Shown here: positions 7,201-13,066 of the stretch, one piece after another | Layout of the letters: every line of letters begins with the position of its first letter | How positions within the stretch are numbered: the first letter of the stretch is position 1 | Position numbers and translations under genes: made by a program | The notes under the pieces: model-generated | Databases searched by the model: none | The model's input: only the letters and a program-made list of their open reading frames with translations | Told to the model about the DNA's origin: nothing | DNA from: GWB1-38-13 sp964488535 | GTDB taxonomy: Bacteria; Patescibacteriota; Microgenomatia; UBA8517 | Assembly: GCA_964488535.1 (NCBI GenBank) | Contig: CAZAUT010000014.1 | Span: 1 to 37,012, forward strand | Direction: 5' to 3' | Length of the DNA: 37,012 bases

Positions 7201-8849
7201 TCATATTCATCCACACAGTAATCAACTTTATCTTCGTAGCACACATCTTCCGAATCAAATATCAGTTGCTCACAATTGATACAAGACATCTCTATTTGCT
7301 CACCACAACTTTCCTCGCAAGAATAACCGGAAATCTCTACCCAGTTAATTGCAAGCTGACCGTATGTTTCACAACCACTCCAGATCTCATCAATAAGCTT
7401 TATCTCAACAAGCATTGTGTCATCAAAAATGTTTGGTAAATTAAATTCCGTTGTATACCAAATCTCGGCACTATCTTGCTGATCGATATATCTGGCCCAA
7501 AAACTGCCGTTTATCCAAACTTCGAAACTGTCCAAATTGCTTTGGCCATCCAAGTGTCTTATACGCAACTTGTTCGCATAATTGCTGTAGGTATCAAAAA
7601 TAAAACTTGCAGATTTGTCTTCATCGTAACATTCCGTTTTTGCAACCACCAAAGCAAAGTCATTGTCCGTATCTTCCAAATCTCTGCCACCATAGTTTCC
7701 TGTTCCAGGATCGTCTCCCCAACCATCTGCCGAATGTGCCGTCATACTGGCTTCATCACCAAGATCTATAGTATCAATTTGAGAAATTGCGTTTGAGTCA
7801 GTCACTTCACATTCAGGGTCACCAGAAAACCACATGCAAGAACTAGTGCATGCAGATTCTCCATTAAAATCTCCAAAATCACAATTTTCACCATCATTCA
7901 ACTCACCATCACCGCATTCCGGATCAGGCTCCGTTGAGCCACCTTCACACCATTCATCGGCACATGTTATTCCATGGTTTCCCGGCTTTGGCCAACAACC
8001 CTCAATTGGTCCACTATACAAATAATCGTATTCAGTTTTGTGACTATCGTGTCCATCCAAATGTCCGTTTATCCAACCTTCCCAGGACACTTCAATGGCC
8101 TGCCACTGATGGGCTGATGCATCAGCAGTATAATGACAAATTTTGACCTTTCCCGGTGTATCCGTAAAACTTGTTGTTGCCAGTACTTCATGACTATCTG
8201 ATCTTACAACTACTTCATAATACGGCCTATAGGTACCATCAAGCTGGTAAGGATAAATAAAATTTCCGCTTTCATCCGCAACAAATGTTCCACCCGCAAG
8301 AACAACTCCGTCAACTAAAATTTCAATCGTTAAAACAGCACCCGGGACATAACCTGAACCCGTTATCGTTACCAATTCCGTTGGGGTGTAGTCGGATTTA
8401 TCGGTTGCAACACTTGTTATAGTCTGTGCGCTTTCCTCACTTGTTACAGGAGCGGAAAGATCAAAAGCAGGAATAGAAGAATCAGTTGTATCGGCAAGAA
8501 CGGCAAAGTCGGTGTTGTCCGGAAGGGTGGTTTCGTCGGTTGGGTCGGTGGAATCTGCAGGGACAGTGAGGTCTTTGGTATCGGTTGCAACAGTTGGTTC
8601 GGTAGTAATAATTGTCTCGGCTGTAACCGTCGGTTCAACGGTTGGTTCAACTGTCGGTTCAACAGTCAGCTCTGTTGGAGGAAGTTCAACAGTGACTGTC
8701 GGAGCCGGTTCTTCAACTTGTGTTACGACGTCTGTGGAAGTTACGTCCTGTGCATACGCGGTTGCGATCAAAAAGGGGTTAAAGGAATTAACAAGCAAAA
8801 TAAGTGAGGTGAAGATATTGAAGAATTTGTTAGCAAATTTAAGACGCAT
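3321..8849 (-). CDS. giant LPXTG surface protein with DUF4215-like, SdrD_B-like and DUF11 domains, extended past its sorting signal
   Basis: The 1842-residue protein has a signal peptide (about 1-34, ending TAYAQ) and a Thr/Glu/Val/Pro stalk with VEPT repeats (45-110). An Ig-like segment (145-232) comes next. Three Cys-rich C-G-D/N-G..E-x-C-D..C-x(2,3)-C motifs of the DUF4215 kind (312-338, 577-607, 968-996) alternate with three related beta modules sharing DSFEVWxN and YGQxAxN (350-511, 617-782, 795-961). An SdrD_B-like domain (1166-1256), a DUF11 domain (1299-1420) and LPATG (1491-1495) follow. A TM helix and a basic tail complete a classic sortase signal at 1520. The frame then runs straight into a second signal-peptide-like helix (1524-1548, ending VSA), two Ig/FN3-like modules, an acidic linker and a C-terminal TM segment. 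The sortase gene lies immediately upstream. No clear Shine-Dalgarno sequence is present. Confidence 0.85.
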   Translation of the reverse strand: MRLKFANKFFNIFTSLILLVNSFNPFLIATAYAQDVTSTDVVTQVEEPAPTVTVELPPTELTVEPTVEPTVEPTVTAETIITTEPTVATDTKDLTVPADSTDPTDETTLPDNTDFAVLADTTDSSIPAFDLSAPVTSEESAQTITSVATDKSDYTPTELVTITGSGYVPGAVLTIEILVDGVVLAGGTFVADESGNFIYPYQLDGTYRPYYEVVVRSDSHEVLATTSFTDTPGKVKICHYTADASAHQWQAIEVSWEGWINGHLDGHDSHKTEYDYLYSGPIEGCWPKPGNHGITCADEWCEGGSTEPDPECGDGELNDGENCDFGDFNGESACTSSCMWFSGDPECEVTDSNAISQIDTIDLGDEASMTAHSADGWGDDPGTGNYGGRDLEDTDNDFALVVAKTECYDEDKSASFIFDTYSNYANKLRIRHLDGQSNLDSFEVWINGSFWARYIDQQDSAEIWYTTEFNLPNIFDDTMLVEIKLIDEIWSGCETYGQLAINWVEISGYSCEESCGEQIEMSCINCEQLIFDSEDVCYEDKVDYCVDEYDCTELGATGAAAPVLTCVCEGPTPAPDCGDGDVDISIGEECDFGVGRNGGTSSCTEDCQWADVYPLCLDQSDPIETHESVDIDGLNNGFYTKDEWDPATGSSADATYGNWDGHEAIGMVVEPGNCIDGDKTAEFTIGEAGKFITELQVRALDGISYTDSFDIYVNDAFLAHYEDNNTGSEIWDTLIYPVPGSDGHGILGPVTVKFESVDTPWGGCTTWGQVAINWVDVGQYVCEREPIGNEPLCEPVYATTAFNDVNIGNTDDELSYNLVYWGPVEPAASGGNWGEGTPCEDGNCRVIYAPDEEDPNNRIAVFSMLLGDSEYKEMRFSALDGISGTDSFEVFVDDEDTPIYRWLDSEVSGGDEIWGDHRVDVSAYDDGVHVFTIRSIDPQWNYYTTYGQVAFTNIGVWNYECEEPEPVCGNGEKEEDEECDGRDGVDPGSNFCTPNCQLIPVYDGRHSCPSHTTLVKKQTINIWSTDSNGESIPLEAGKTYLFEASGTYLYNKSSLDNAADPAYGTATGWESVRLDIGIWGTNRGVTSIIGDFGNGVGVIEWDDDKIFDEDHTYQKLFSPAADLNAQFLISDWYGDWYSRCDNQSCMSDNMGALTLAVYECEPITTGDISGYKWYDENGNGRDDCVYDLTTTEETSDEICEPGLPGWTIFIDSNENGVLDEGEISTVTDSEGNYRFENLEYGDYHICEVTQNGWVQTYPNEAECHEVTLPHECEDICSGDLMRYCARPTYCENEYNFGNSRIGIDLVKGVSVSSAVGTGSTVRYTLTVKNTGDVTLANVSVKDALPGGFTYVADSGRLTLPPPEDSVVDIDPGTSDNALVWTLGTLEPGEDKVKIITYDVLLSSELYSGYYTNIAVATAVYISTAINTSDEITVMNLIQDIFSVSDVYAQEDYVESEVVEAGPVSATVQVDRSLAYSTSVGGEVLGASTEVLPATGSQTALLYLFILLAIAGIALKLIARRGIKLFAKIVGIFVGGVILGSVFAGSVSAFDDTIRIQDLPEYSNTDTFKVSYSALSEDSVTVKFYIRKDGHSTWREFGGVQTGASGWVQVSGSDIYDGDGKYFIKCEMNSASAWDETSTFVDRSAPSPVSGYWKEKVAGGYYKLHWKNPYNEDFMKVLIYRSENKQFTADGSTKVGEAGGNKEQEMTWDNFGLDSDKDYYYAIRALDKAGNASGIVADPETTVYLSSSASTTGNYGTGGGFMLPDEDVGEDGEDGIDEDGDVLGEDNDEEEIADEESSSIIQRVATFARERTKITVGIVAIIAGVAYLLYKKYFRVEAGGKKK

Positions 8850-8871
8850 TTTATTACGGCAGGATCAAGAG

Positions 8872-8913
8872 ATACTCTTGAGAGTATAGTAACACATTAT
8901 AGGGGTTTGTCAA
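8872..8913 (-). promoter_or_regulatory. promoter of the giant surface gene with overlapping palindrome
   Basis: TTGACA (8908-8913) and TATACT (8883-8888) are separated by 19 bp. A palindrome with 7-bp arms ATACTCT / AGAGTAT and a 2-nt centre (8872-8887) overlaps the -10 box and the expected transcription start. It could be a repressor site or a 5' hairpin. The ATG is at 8849, so this gene, unlike many here, has a leader of about 25 nt. Confidence 0.5.
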
Positions 8914-8934
8914 CATGGGGTGGGAAGCAATAAA

Positions 8935-9121
8935 TAAAAAACAGTAAGCAGAAAGCAATAAACGCGAAACGAAAATGGTTAATTGAAATTGGAAAATTGC
9001 AATGGATATTGGAGATTGGAAAATTGTATGTGTAATTTGTCTAATTTCTATTTTCTACTTTCTATTACTAATTTCCATTTTCTCTCAACAAATTTCCTTT
9101 ACTGTTCACTGTTTACTGTTC
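8935..9121 (-). repeat. AT-rich dispersed repeat 3' of the sortase gene
   Basis: The stretch is non-coding. Its end next to the sortase stop carries a 26-bp block (9075-9100) nearly identical to 18744-18769 and 25890-25915, followed by heptamers of the ACTGTTC/ACTGTTT type (9101-9128). The rest is made of GGAAATTGGAAAATTG-like words and their approximate complements, which could fold into a long imperfect hairpin. Confidence 0.65.
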
Positions 9122-9122
9122 A

Positions 9123-9779
9123 CTATTTCTCACTCCGTGCCAATACCACTAATCTATTTATAGTAGTACCCGGAGGATAGCAGGTCTGAAGAGTCAGGCG
9201 TTTTTCACCGACAATGTTATTAAGAAACTCAACCGCTTCCGGAGCTACCACCCTTTTGTCATATACTATATATGTGTACTTTTCCCCTTTGTAATAAACA
9301 TCAATTTCGTCCCCCTTTTCCAATTTTCCTATCAGATAAAAAACGGCGTTGTAACGTCCGACATTATAAAAAGCATCGGTTGAATGGGCAAAAATATAAG
9401 TGTTTCCGTCATAACCCGGAAACGAAGTTCCTTTTGCATGGGCAACACCGCTTTTCAAAGCGCCCAAAAACTGCTTTTCGTTAAAAGGGTCAACATTCGC
9501 GGTTACGGGTGCGGATGCCTCAATTTTGGGGATGACAATGGAAAAATCAGTATTTGGAGGAATGATTTCTTTCTCCGTTACTCTTGGGTTTATTCCCCTA
9601 CCGCTTAAAACTTTCTCAAACGTATTTTTCGTTTGGTATTTCGCCTCCTGAAAACCGACAGGGGCAAAAGTCAAAATGATTCCCAAAACAGATATTCCGA
9701 TCAGAACGTCGGCAAAAATATTCAAAAATCTTTTCACCCTACCCACTTTGACGGAAGGCTTTAAAACCCGCACAGACAT
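9123..9779 (-). CDS. sortase (cysteine transpeptidase)
   Basis: A sortase cleaves the LPXTG-type signal between Thr and Gly and joins the protein to the cell envelope. The 218-residue protein has a basic N-terminus, one TM helix (about 18-40) and the catalytic triad His132 (IFAHST), Cys200 (TLQTC) and Arg209 (INRLVV). These match the sortase TLxTC signature; the short form without extra domains fits a class D/E-like enzyme. Start: Met at 9779 is chosen because a TATAAT box lies exactly 6 nt before it; a further in-frame extension to 9872 reads through the promoter and adds no recognisable sequence. The large LPATG protein downstream is the obvious substrate. Confidence 0.92.
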   Translation of the reverse strand: MSVRVLKPSVKVGRVKRFLNIFADVLIGISVLGIILTFAPVGFQEAKYQTKNTFEKVLSGRGINPRVTEKEIIPPNTDFSIVIPKIEASAPVTANVDPFNEKQFLGALKSGVAHAKGTSFPGYDGNTYIFAHSTDAFYNVGRYNAVFYLIGKLEKGDEIDVYYKGEKYTYIVYDKRVVAPEAVEFLNNIVGEKRLTLQTCYPPGTTINRLVVLARSEK

Positions 9780-9814
9780 GATTTGATTATACAATAGGAA
9801 ATGCAGGGACAAAA
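9780..9814 (-). promoter_or_regulatory. leaderless promoter of the sortase gene
   Basis: On the minus strand TATAAT is followed by CAAATC and the ATG, so transcription should start at or next to the start codon. A TTTTGT match to the -35 box lies 17 bp upstream. Confidence 0.6.
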
Positions 9815-9828
9815 AACAGTGGGGTATA

Positions 9829-10053
9829 TCAACGTCTGGATAAATCCAACCAATTTTCAACCCGTCTGTCAATCAATATCGCTCTTTGTTGCGAAAATCC
9901 GGCACTCATAAGATTTTTGATCGGGCATTTGGAAACTGGGTTACCAACTATGTAAAGTTTTCCGAGATAAAGAACCATCCTGGATTTTTTGTCTGCTGTG
10001 TCAGTGCACAACATACAACATGCCCTACATGTTTCCGGAAAAATTCCTGCCAT
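9829..10053 (-). CDS. small Cys-containing protein, function unknown
   Basis: This 74-residue protein starts MAGIFPETCRACCMLC and has a second half with one more Cys (VSKCPIKNL) and a basic end. The CxxCCxxC cluster at residues 9-16 could bind zinc or an Fe-S centre; nothing identifies a family. Met at 10053 is preferred to the longer TTG start at 10149: it has GTGGA 4 nt upstream and a TATACT -10 box 11 nt before it. It lies between the sortase and a small secreted protein, all on the same strand. Confidence 0.45.
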   Translation of the reverse strand: MAGIFPETCRACCMLCTDTADKKSRMVLYLGKLYIVGNPVSKCPIKNLMSAGFSQQRAILIDRRVENWLDLSRR

Positions 10054-10170
10054 ATTTTCCACAGAGTATATACTCACAGCGTATAGAAGTGCAAATCCCT
10101 CTTTTGCCTTCCGCAAACCTGGAATTCGAGTGGACGTGGTAGAAAACAATACTGCTTTTCCGGCGGATTA

Positions 10171-10374
10171 TTAATTGTTTTCAATGCACCATTCATCCCA
10201 TGCCTGGCAATCGACTTCTTGATACTGATTTGCATCGCCTGTCGCCTCGTCTCCTCTAACCTTATCTCCTCCCGCAAGGACTTGCGAACCGGCAACGGCA
10301 AATACCAACAATCCAAGTGCCAACGCTAAAATCATTTTCTTTCCGCCAAAGGCGGACTTCATTATATTTCTCAT
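10171..10374 (-). CDS. small secreted protein with signal peptide
   Basis: The 67-residue protein consists of a basic N-terminus, a hydrophobic core (MILALALGLLVFAVAGSQ) and a cleavage-like site (VLA|GG near residue 34), followed by about 33 mature residues rich in acidic side chains with two Cys near the end (VDCQAWDEWCIENN). Those two could form a disulfide outside the cell. Its ATG is preceded by a strong Shine-Dalgarno sequence, GGGGGTGAG, that overlaps the TGA of the VIT-like gene; the genes are 6 nt apart and very likely one operon. No family is recognised. Confidence 0.6.
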   Translation of the reverse strand: MRNIMKSAFGGKKMILALALGLLVFAVAGSQVLAGGDKVRGDEATGDANQYQEVDCQAWDEWCIENN

Positions 10375-10380
10375 CTTTTC

Positions 10381-10854
10381 TCACCCCCAGACATCTTTTA
10401 CAAAATTTCCTATAATCTGAGTAACGATAACAACAAGTATACCGATAGTCAAATGTTCCAACGCGGAACGCCACGGATTTTCCCCTTTGTTTTTTGCGAT
10501 AACAATACTTAAAACAATAAGTGCCGAAAATCCCCACACGATACTTATTGCTATCGCCGTCTTCAATTCAAGAAAGTAAACAGGCACAAGAAAAGTTAAA
10601 GCAAAGAAAAACTTTGAAAACAGTGTCGCAGCCGTAGATTCCCAAACGGATTTTGAGGATCTCTTTTGCGATTCCTGGGATACGTGTATACCCAAAGCAT
10701 CGGAGAATGCATCGGCTATGGCGACGGTAATAATCCCTCCGATAACGGCAACTTTAGACTCTGTTCCCGCACTAAGACCTACAATAAGTCCGAGAGTAGT
10801 AATTATTCCCGAGGTAAGTCCGAAACTGAAACCGGCAGCGAAAGAGGATTTCAT
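10381..10854 (-). CDS. VIT/CCC1-like membrane protein
   Basis: This 157-residue protein has about four TM helices and the pattern of the VIT1/CCC1 (iron/manganese transporter-like) superfamily in a short form: GFSFGLTSGIITTLGLIVGL (8-27), GGIITVAIADAFSDALGIHVS (39-59) with Asp48 and Asp52 in the membrane region, and a second pair of helices from residue 80 to 150 including EHLTIGIL. The cytosolic metal-binding domain of eukaryotic VIT1 is missing. Substrate is unknown; divalent metal transport is the family expectation. It heads a two-gene operon with the small secreted protein. A promoter with TTGAAC, 16 bp, TTATAT ends 6 nt before the ATG. Confidence 0.65.
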   Translation of the reverse strand: MKSSFAAGFSFGLTSGIITTLGLIVGLSAGTESKVAVIGGIITVAIADAFSDALGIHVSQESQKRSSKSVWESTAATLFSKFFFALTFLVPVYFLELKTAIAISIVWGFSALIVLSIVIAKNKGENPWRSALEHLTIGILVVIVTQIIGNFVKDVWG

Positions 10855-10888
10855 GTATTTATATAATACACGAGTTTTTGTCGTTCAA
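10855..10888 (-). promoter_or_regulatory. leaderless promoter of the VIT-like gene
   Basis: TTGAAC (10883-10888), 16-bp spacer, TTATAT (10861-10866), then 6 nt to the ATG at 10854. Confidence 0.55.
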
Positions 10889-10993
10889 AAAACACAAAGA
10901 CTTTCCGGGTTACAGAGAGGCTGCCTGTAATTTACGACCAAATTATTTTTCCCTGAAGATTATTGGATGGAAATTGTTTGCCTTTACTTTAAA

Positions 10994-11227
10994 TCAGGAT
11001 GCATTTGACATTATTGTTTTCAATCGTTGAACCAATTTTCCGACTTCTTCACAACCCTCACAATCTTTATTACGCGCATCTGGATTGCAACAAAGTTGGA
11101 CATTACTTTTTCCTGTACATTCACCGGCCTTAGACCCAAATCCGGGACAAGACATAAACGCTTTCTCGGGTGCCGAAACGTGCGGTAAACCACCTTTTAA
11201 TGCCATATCCGGGTGCATTTTAATCAT
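10994..11227 (-). CDS. small Cys-rich protein, function unknown
   Basis: The 77-residue protein has six Cys in its middle (SCPGFG, GECTGK, QLCCNP, KDCEGC), probably a zinc-binding or iron-sulfur module, and a helical tail (EEVGKLVQRLKTIMS). The His-Pro rich start MIKMHPDM offers two start codons (11227 or Met4). No family is recognised. It is one of five short Cys-rich proteins in this window, but they share no alignable core. Confidence 0.5.
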   Translation of the reverse strand: MIKMHPDMALKGGLPHVSAPEKAFMSCPGFGSKAGECTGKSNVQLCCNPDARNKDCEGCEEVGKLVQRLKTIMSNAS

Positions 11228-11323
11228 TAATTACCAAAAATGCAATGGTTTACAGAAGATTATATGTCCGTAATTCTTTTGTATATGTTAATAATAAGAA
11301 CCAAAATAACACAATGTGTCAAT

Positions 11324-11752
11324 TTATTTCTTTTTGTACTCAATAAATTTTAATATTGTCTCTTTGTAACTTTCTGCCAAATCGATTTTAAGAGCATTTT
11401 CCGGCGTTAACCATTTATATGCGGTAATTTCATTATTATCAGGCTTTACTTCGTCACTTAATAATTTGAAATAAACATCAAAGTAGATAAAATGAGCCGG
11501 TCTGTGAAAATCTTTCGAGTTAATCAGCTCTCCCCATGCGATTACATCAACAAAATCTACTTCCAACCCAACTTCCTCTTCCACCTCTCTTTCTATTGCA
11601 TCAGCTACCCTCTCACCTGGATCAATATGTCCACCGGGCATAGTCCATTTATTGTTCCACTTTGGAGATTGTGTTAAAAGAATGCTACCATTTCCGTCTT
11701 CAATTATCGCCGAACCGACTACCTCAACTCCTCTCGAAAAAATATCCTGCAT
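11324..11752 (-). CDS. Nudix hydrolase
   Basis: The 142-residue protein carries the complete Nudix box at residues 41-63: G-x5-E-x7-R-E-V-E-E-E-V-G-L, with the preceding WTMPGGHI of the MutT-like group. It should hydrolyse a nucleoside diphosphate linked to X with Mg; the substrate cannot be deduced. Start: the ATG at 11752 is chosen over one at 11797 because a strong promoter, TTGTTA (11783-11788), 17 bp, TAGAAT (11760-11765), ends 7 nt before it and covers the longer frame. Confidence 0.88.
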   Translation of the reverse strand: MQDIFSRGVEVVGSAIIEDGNGSILLTQSPKWNNKWTMPGGHIDPGERVADAIEREVEEEVGLEVDFVDVIAWGELINSKDFHRPAHFIYFDVYFKLLSDEVKPDNNEITAYKWLTPENALKIDLAESYKETILKFIEYKKK

Positions 11753-11788
11753 GACTGAAATTCTAATTAACTGAACATGATTTAACAA
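11753..11788 (-). promoter_or_regulatory. leaderless promoter of the Nudix gene
   Basis: TTGTTA, 17-bp spacer, TAGAAT, then 7 nt to the ATG. This decides the start codon. Confidence 0.65.
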
Positions 11789-11795
11789 TCCCCAC

Positions 11796-11825
11796 AAAAA
11801 GCGAGGGGAAACCTCGCTAATTTTT
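11796..11825 (-). terminator. bidirectional intrinsic terminator
   Basis: Arms AGCGAGG (11800-11806) and CCTCGCT (11812-11818) with loop GGAAA are flanked by five A on one side (11796-11800) and five T on the other (11821-11825). It would stop minus-strand transcription arriving from the small gene at 12164-12406 before the Nudix promoter. Confidence 0.65.
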
Positions 11826-11875
11826 GTAACACTCTGTCAATTTTCACACCTTGAAAGGAACAACCTTTCAAGGTA
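11821..11875. repeat. 55-bp duplicated repeat with perfect hairpin, copy A
   Basis: It is identical over 55 bp to 12491-12545. The 3' half forms a hairpin with 11-bp arms ACCTTGAAAGG / CCTTTCAAGGT and loop AACAA (11848-11874). Copies A and B are direct repeats 670 bp apart and bracket a single small gene. Confidence 0.9.
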
Positions 11876-12080
11876 GGTGCGAAATGTGTATTCCTTGGGA
11901 AAAATTACCTGTCTTTTACAAATCCGATGTCGTTCCAAAGAACGGTTGCCCATGTTCCGCAATTCTGATGAAAACTTTCTTCTGTCAAAGCAATTTTCAA
12001 ATTACAAAATAATTAGGAGAGGATTCTTCATTTCTCCGCAATTATTTTCTGCAACAATTCATCATATTTCATCATTATGG
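11876..12080. other. non-coding stretch
   Basis: I see no supported gene on either strand. A plus-strand frame across this region is only the shadow of the minus-strand gene at 12164-12406 extended into repeats. Confidence 0.5.
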
Positions 12081-12163
12081 CAAGGTGTGAAGCTGCCTGC
12101 CGGCAGGCAGGGCTACACCAAGTCAAACTTGGCTTATTGCCCGACGGGTGTACAACCAAAACT
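12081..12163. repeat. diverged copy of the multi-hairpin element plus 18-bp palindrome
   Basis: CACCAAGTCAAACTTGGCT, then ATTGCC and a later CAAAACTTC match the reverse strand of the element at 27284-27419 (there CACCACGTCAAACGTGGCT, ATTGCC, AAAAACTTC). Both begin with AGGTGT. A perfect palindrome CTGCCTGCCGGCAGGCAG (12093-12110) sits inside this copy and is absent from the other. The element lies directly 3' of the small gene ending at 12164. Confidence 0.65.
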
Positions 12164-12406
12164 TCAAGCTGGCGGGGTCAATTTTTTGATAGTTCCCGGA
12201 GCAATAAGATCTATAGGCACTGTTTCTGCAACGATATCTACTGCTCCACATTCACAGCATCCCAATTCGTCACGAGAATACGTATTTGAGCAAAGTTTGT
12301 CATCATCCATACCCGTACATCTGATTGTGCCACCAACACCAATTTGTCGCAAAGCAATCCGAAATAACTTTGCTCTTTTTTGCGCATTAATATTCGATCG
12401 TTCCAT
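12164..12406 (-). CDS. small Cys-rich protein, function unknown
   Basis: This 80-residue protein begins MERSNINAQKRAKLFRIALR, a basic helix, then has five Cys in a spaced pattern (RCTGMDDDKLCSN, LGCCECGA) suggestive of a metal site or disulfides, and ends in a Val/Ile/Pro-rich strand region. Met at 12406 is chosen because TTGCTA (12440-12445), 17 bp, TACAAT (12417-12422) forms a good promoter 10 nt upstream; a longer frame to 12445 runs through that promoter. The gene is enclosed by the 55-bp direct repeats and its last codons overlap the edge of the multi-hairpin element. No family is recognised. Confidence 0.55.
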   Translation of the reverse strand: MERSNINAQKRAKLFRIALRQIGVGGTIRCTGMDDDKLCSNTYSRDELGCCECGAVDIVAETVPIDLIAPGTIKKLTPPA

Positions 12407-12445
12407 GTTTAGGGGTATTGTACAAACTTCAGATCTTAATAGCAA
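12407..12445 (-). promoter_or_regulatory. promoter of the small gene at 12164-12406
   Basis: TTGCTA, 17-bp spacer, TACAAT and 10 nt to the ATG, leaving a leader of about 3 nt. Confidence 0.6.
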
Positions 12446-12490
12446 ATCTCCATAAAAAAAGCAAGAATGGATTATTTATCCATCCACAAT

Positions 12491-12545
12491 TTTTTGTAAC
12501 ACTCTGTCAATTTTCACACCTTGAAAGGAACAACCTTTCAAGGTA
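12491..12545. repeat. 55-bp duplicated repeat with perfect hairpin, copy B
   Basis: It is identical to 11821-11875 in the same orientation. The hairpin is at 12518-12544. The palindromic core alone, without the flank and in opposite orientation, recurs at 24194-24222. Confidence 0.9.
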
Positions 12546-12550
12546 ACTAT

Positions 12551-12610
12551 CCACGAGATGTAGATACACTATCACCCCGTAGAACATGGGTGGTACCCGC
12601 GGGTTGGTAA
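12551..12610. repeat. second diverged copy of the multi-hairpin element
   Basis: The first 44 bp (CACGAGATGTAGATACACTA and on) align to the reverse strand of 27284-27419 (CACGAGGTGTAGGTACATTA) with only scattered differences through the CACC-CGT-AAC-TGG hairpin; beyond that the two diverge. It lies just 3' of the gene ending at 12622 and next to repeat copy B. Confidence 0.65.
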
Positions 12611-12621
12611 TATTTTCAGCT

Positions 12622-12918
12622 TCATATCTTTTCTGCAGGGCAATCAACAACACGTCCCGCCGGACATGAAATCCAAAAATCAGTACCTGTTTCAACCTCA
12701 GACGGACATATCTTTCCGAAAAGAATCCTTTTCACTGACTCTGAAAATCTTTCACAGGATATTGTGATATTTACCAAACCGAGCGGGACTAAACCGTTCT
12801 TGGCATGAGATAATGCAACCTCCAATGCAGTTGTACGATATGCAGCCAGGTGCTTACAATACAGACATTCTTCATAACGAGACGGACAACTTTCAAAAAT
12901 ACCCTTGATTTCTTTCAT
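12622..12918 (-). CDS. small Cys-rich protein, function unknown
   Basis: The 98-residue protein has eight Cys: an N-terminal cluster (ESCPSRYEECLYCKH), a helical middle (TTALEVALSHAKNG) and a C-terminal group (ISCERF, KICPSE, ISCPAG, VDCPAE). The Cys-x-x-Cys spacing suggests metal binding. Start: Met at 12918 is chosen because an extended -10 box TGTTATAAT ends 7 nt before it; the frame is open further to 12969 without added similarity. No family is recognised. The multi-hairpin element and the 55-bp repeat follow its stop. Confidence 0.55.
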   Translation of the reverse strand: MKEIKGIFESCPSRYEECLYCKHLAAYRTTALEVALSHAKNGLVPLGLVNITISCERFSESVKRILFGKICPSEVETGTDFWISCPAGRVVDCPAEKI

Positions 12919-12934
12919 ATGCGCAATTATAACA
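12919..12934 (-). promoter_or_regulatory. extended -10 leaderless promoter
   Basis: TGT followed by TATAAT (12926-12931) lies 7 nt before the ATG at 12918. No clear -35 box, as expected for an extended -10 promoter. Confidence 0.55.
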
Positions 12935-13066
12935 TCCAAAAATCTGCCTGGTCTTGGATTTTTTGTCAATTGAAAATTGTGGGTTGTCGTTTACTTAAAA
13001 AACTTGGGCAAAACTTCATGTTTTGTGCTCACCGCAGAGTTTTAAGTGTTGAATGATAAAATATAT

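Noticed and set aside
8512..8889. Plus-strand frame with Val-Gly-Ser-Thr repeats
   Set aside because: It is the antisense image of the VEPT stalk of the giant surface protein and spans its promoter.
9780..9872. N-terminal extension of the sortase
   Set aside because: It contains the TATAAT promoter box and no family sequence.
11877..12455. Plus-strand open frame of 192 codons
   Set aside because: It is antisense to the promoter-supported gene at 12164-12406, crosses the 18-bp palindrome and the multi-hairpin element, and its protein looks like no family.
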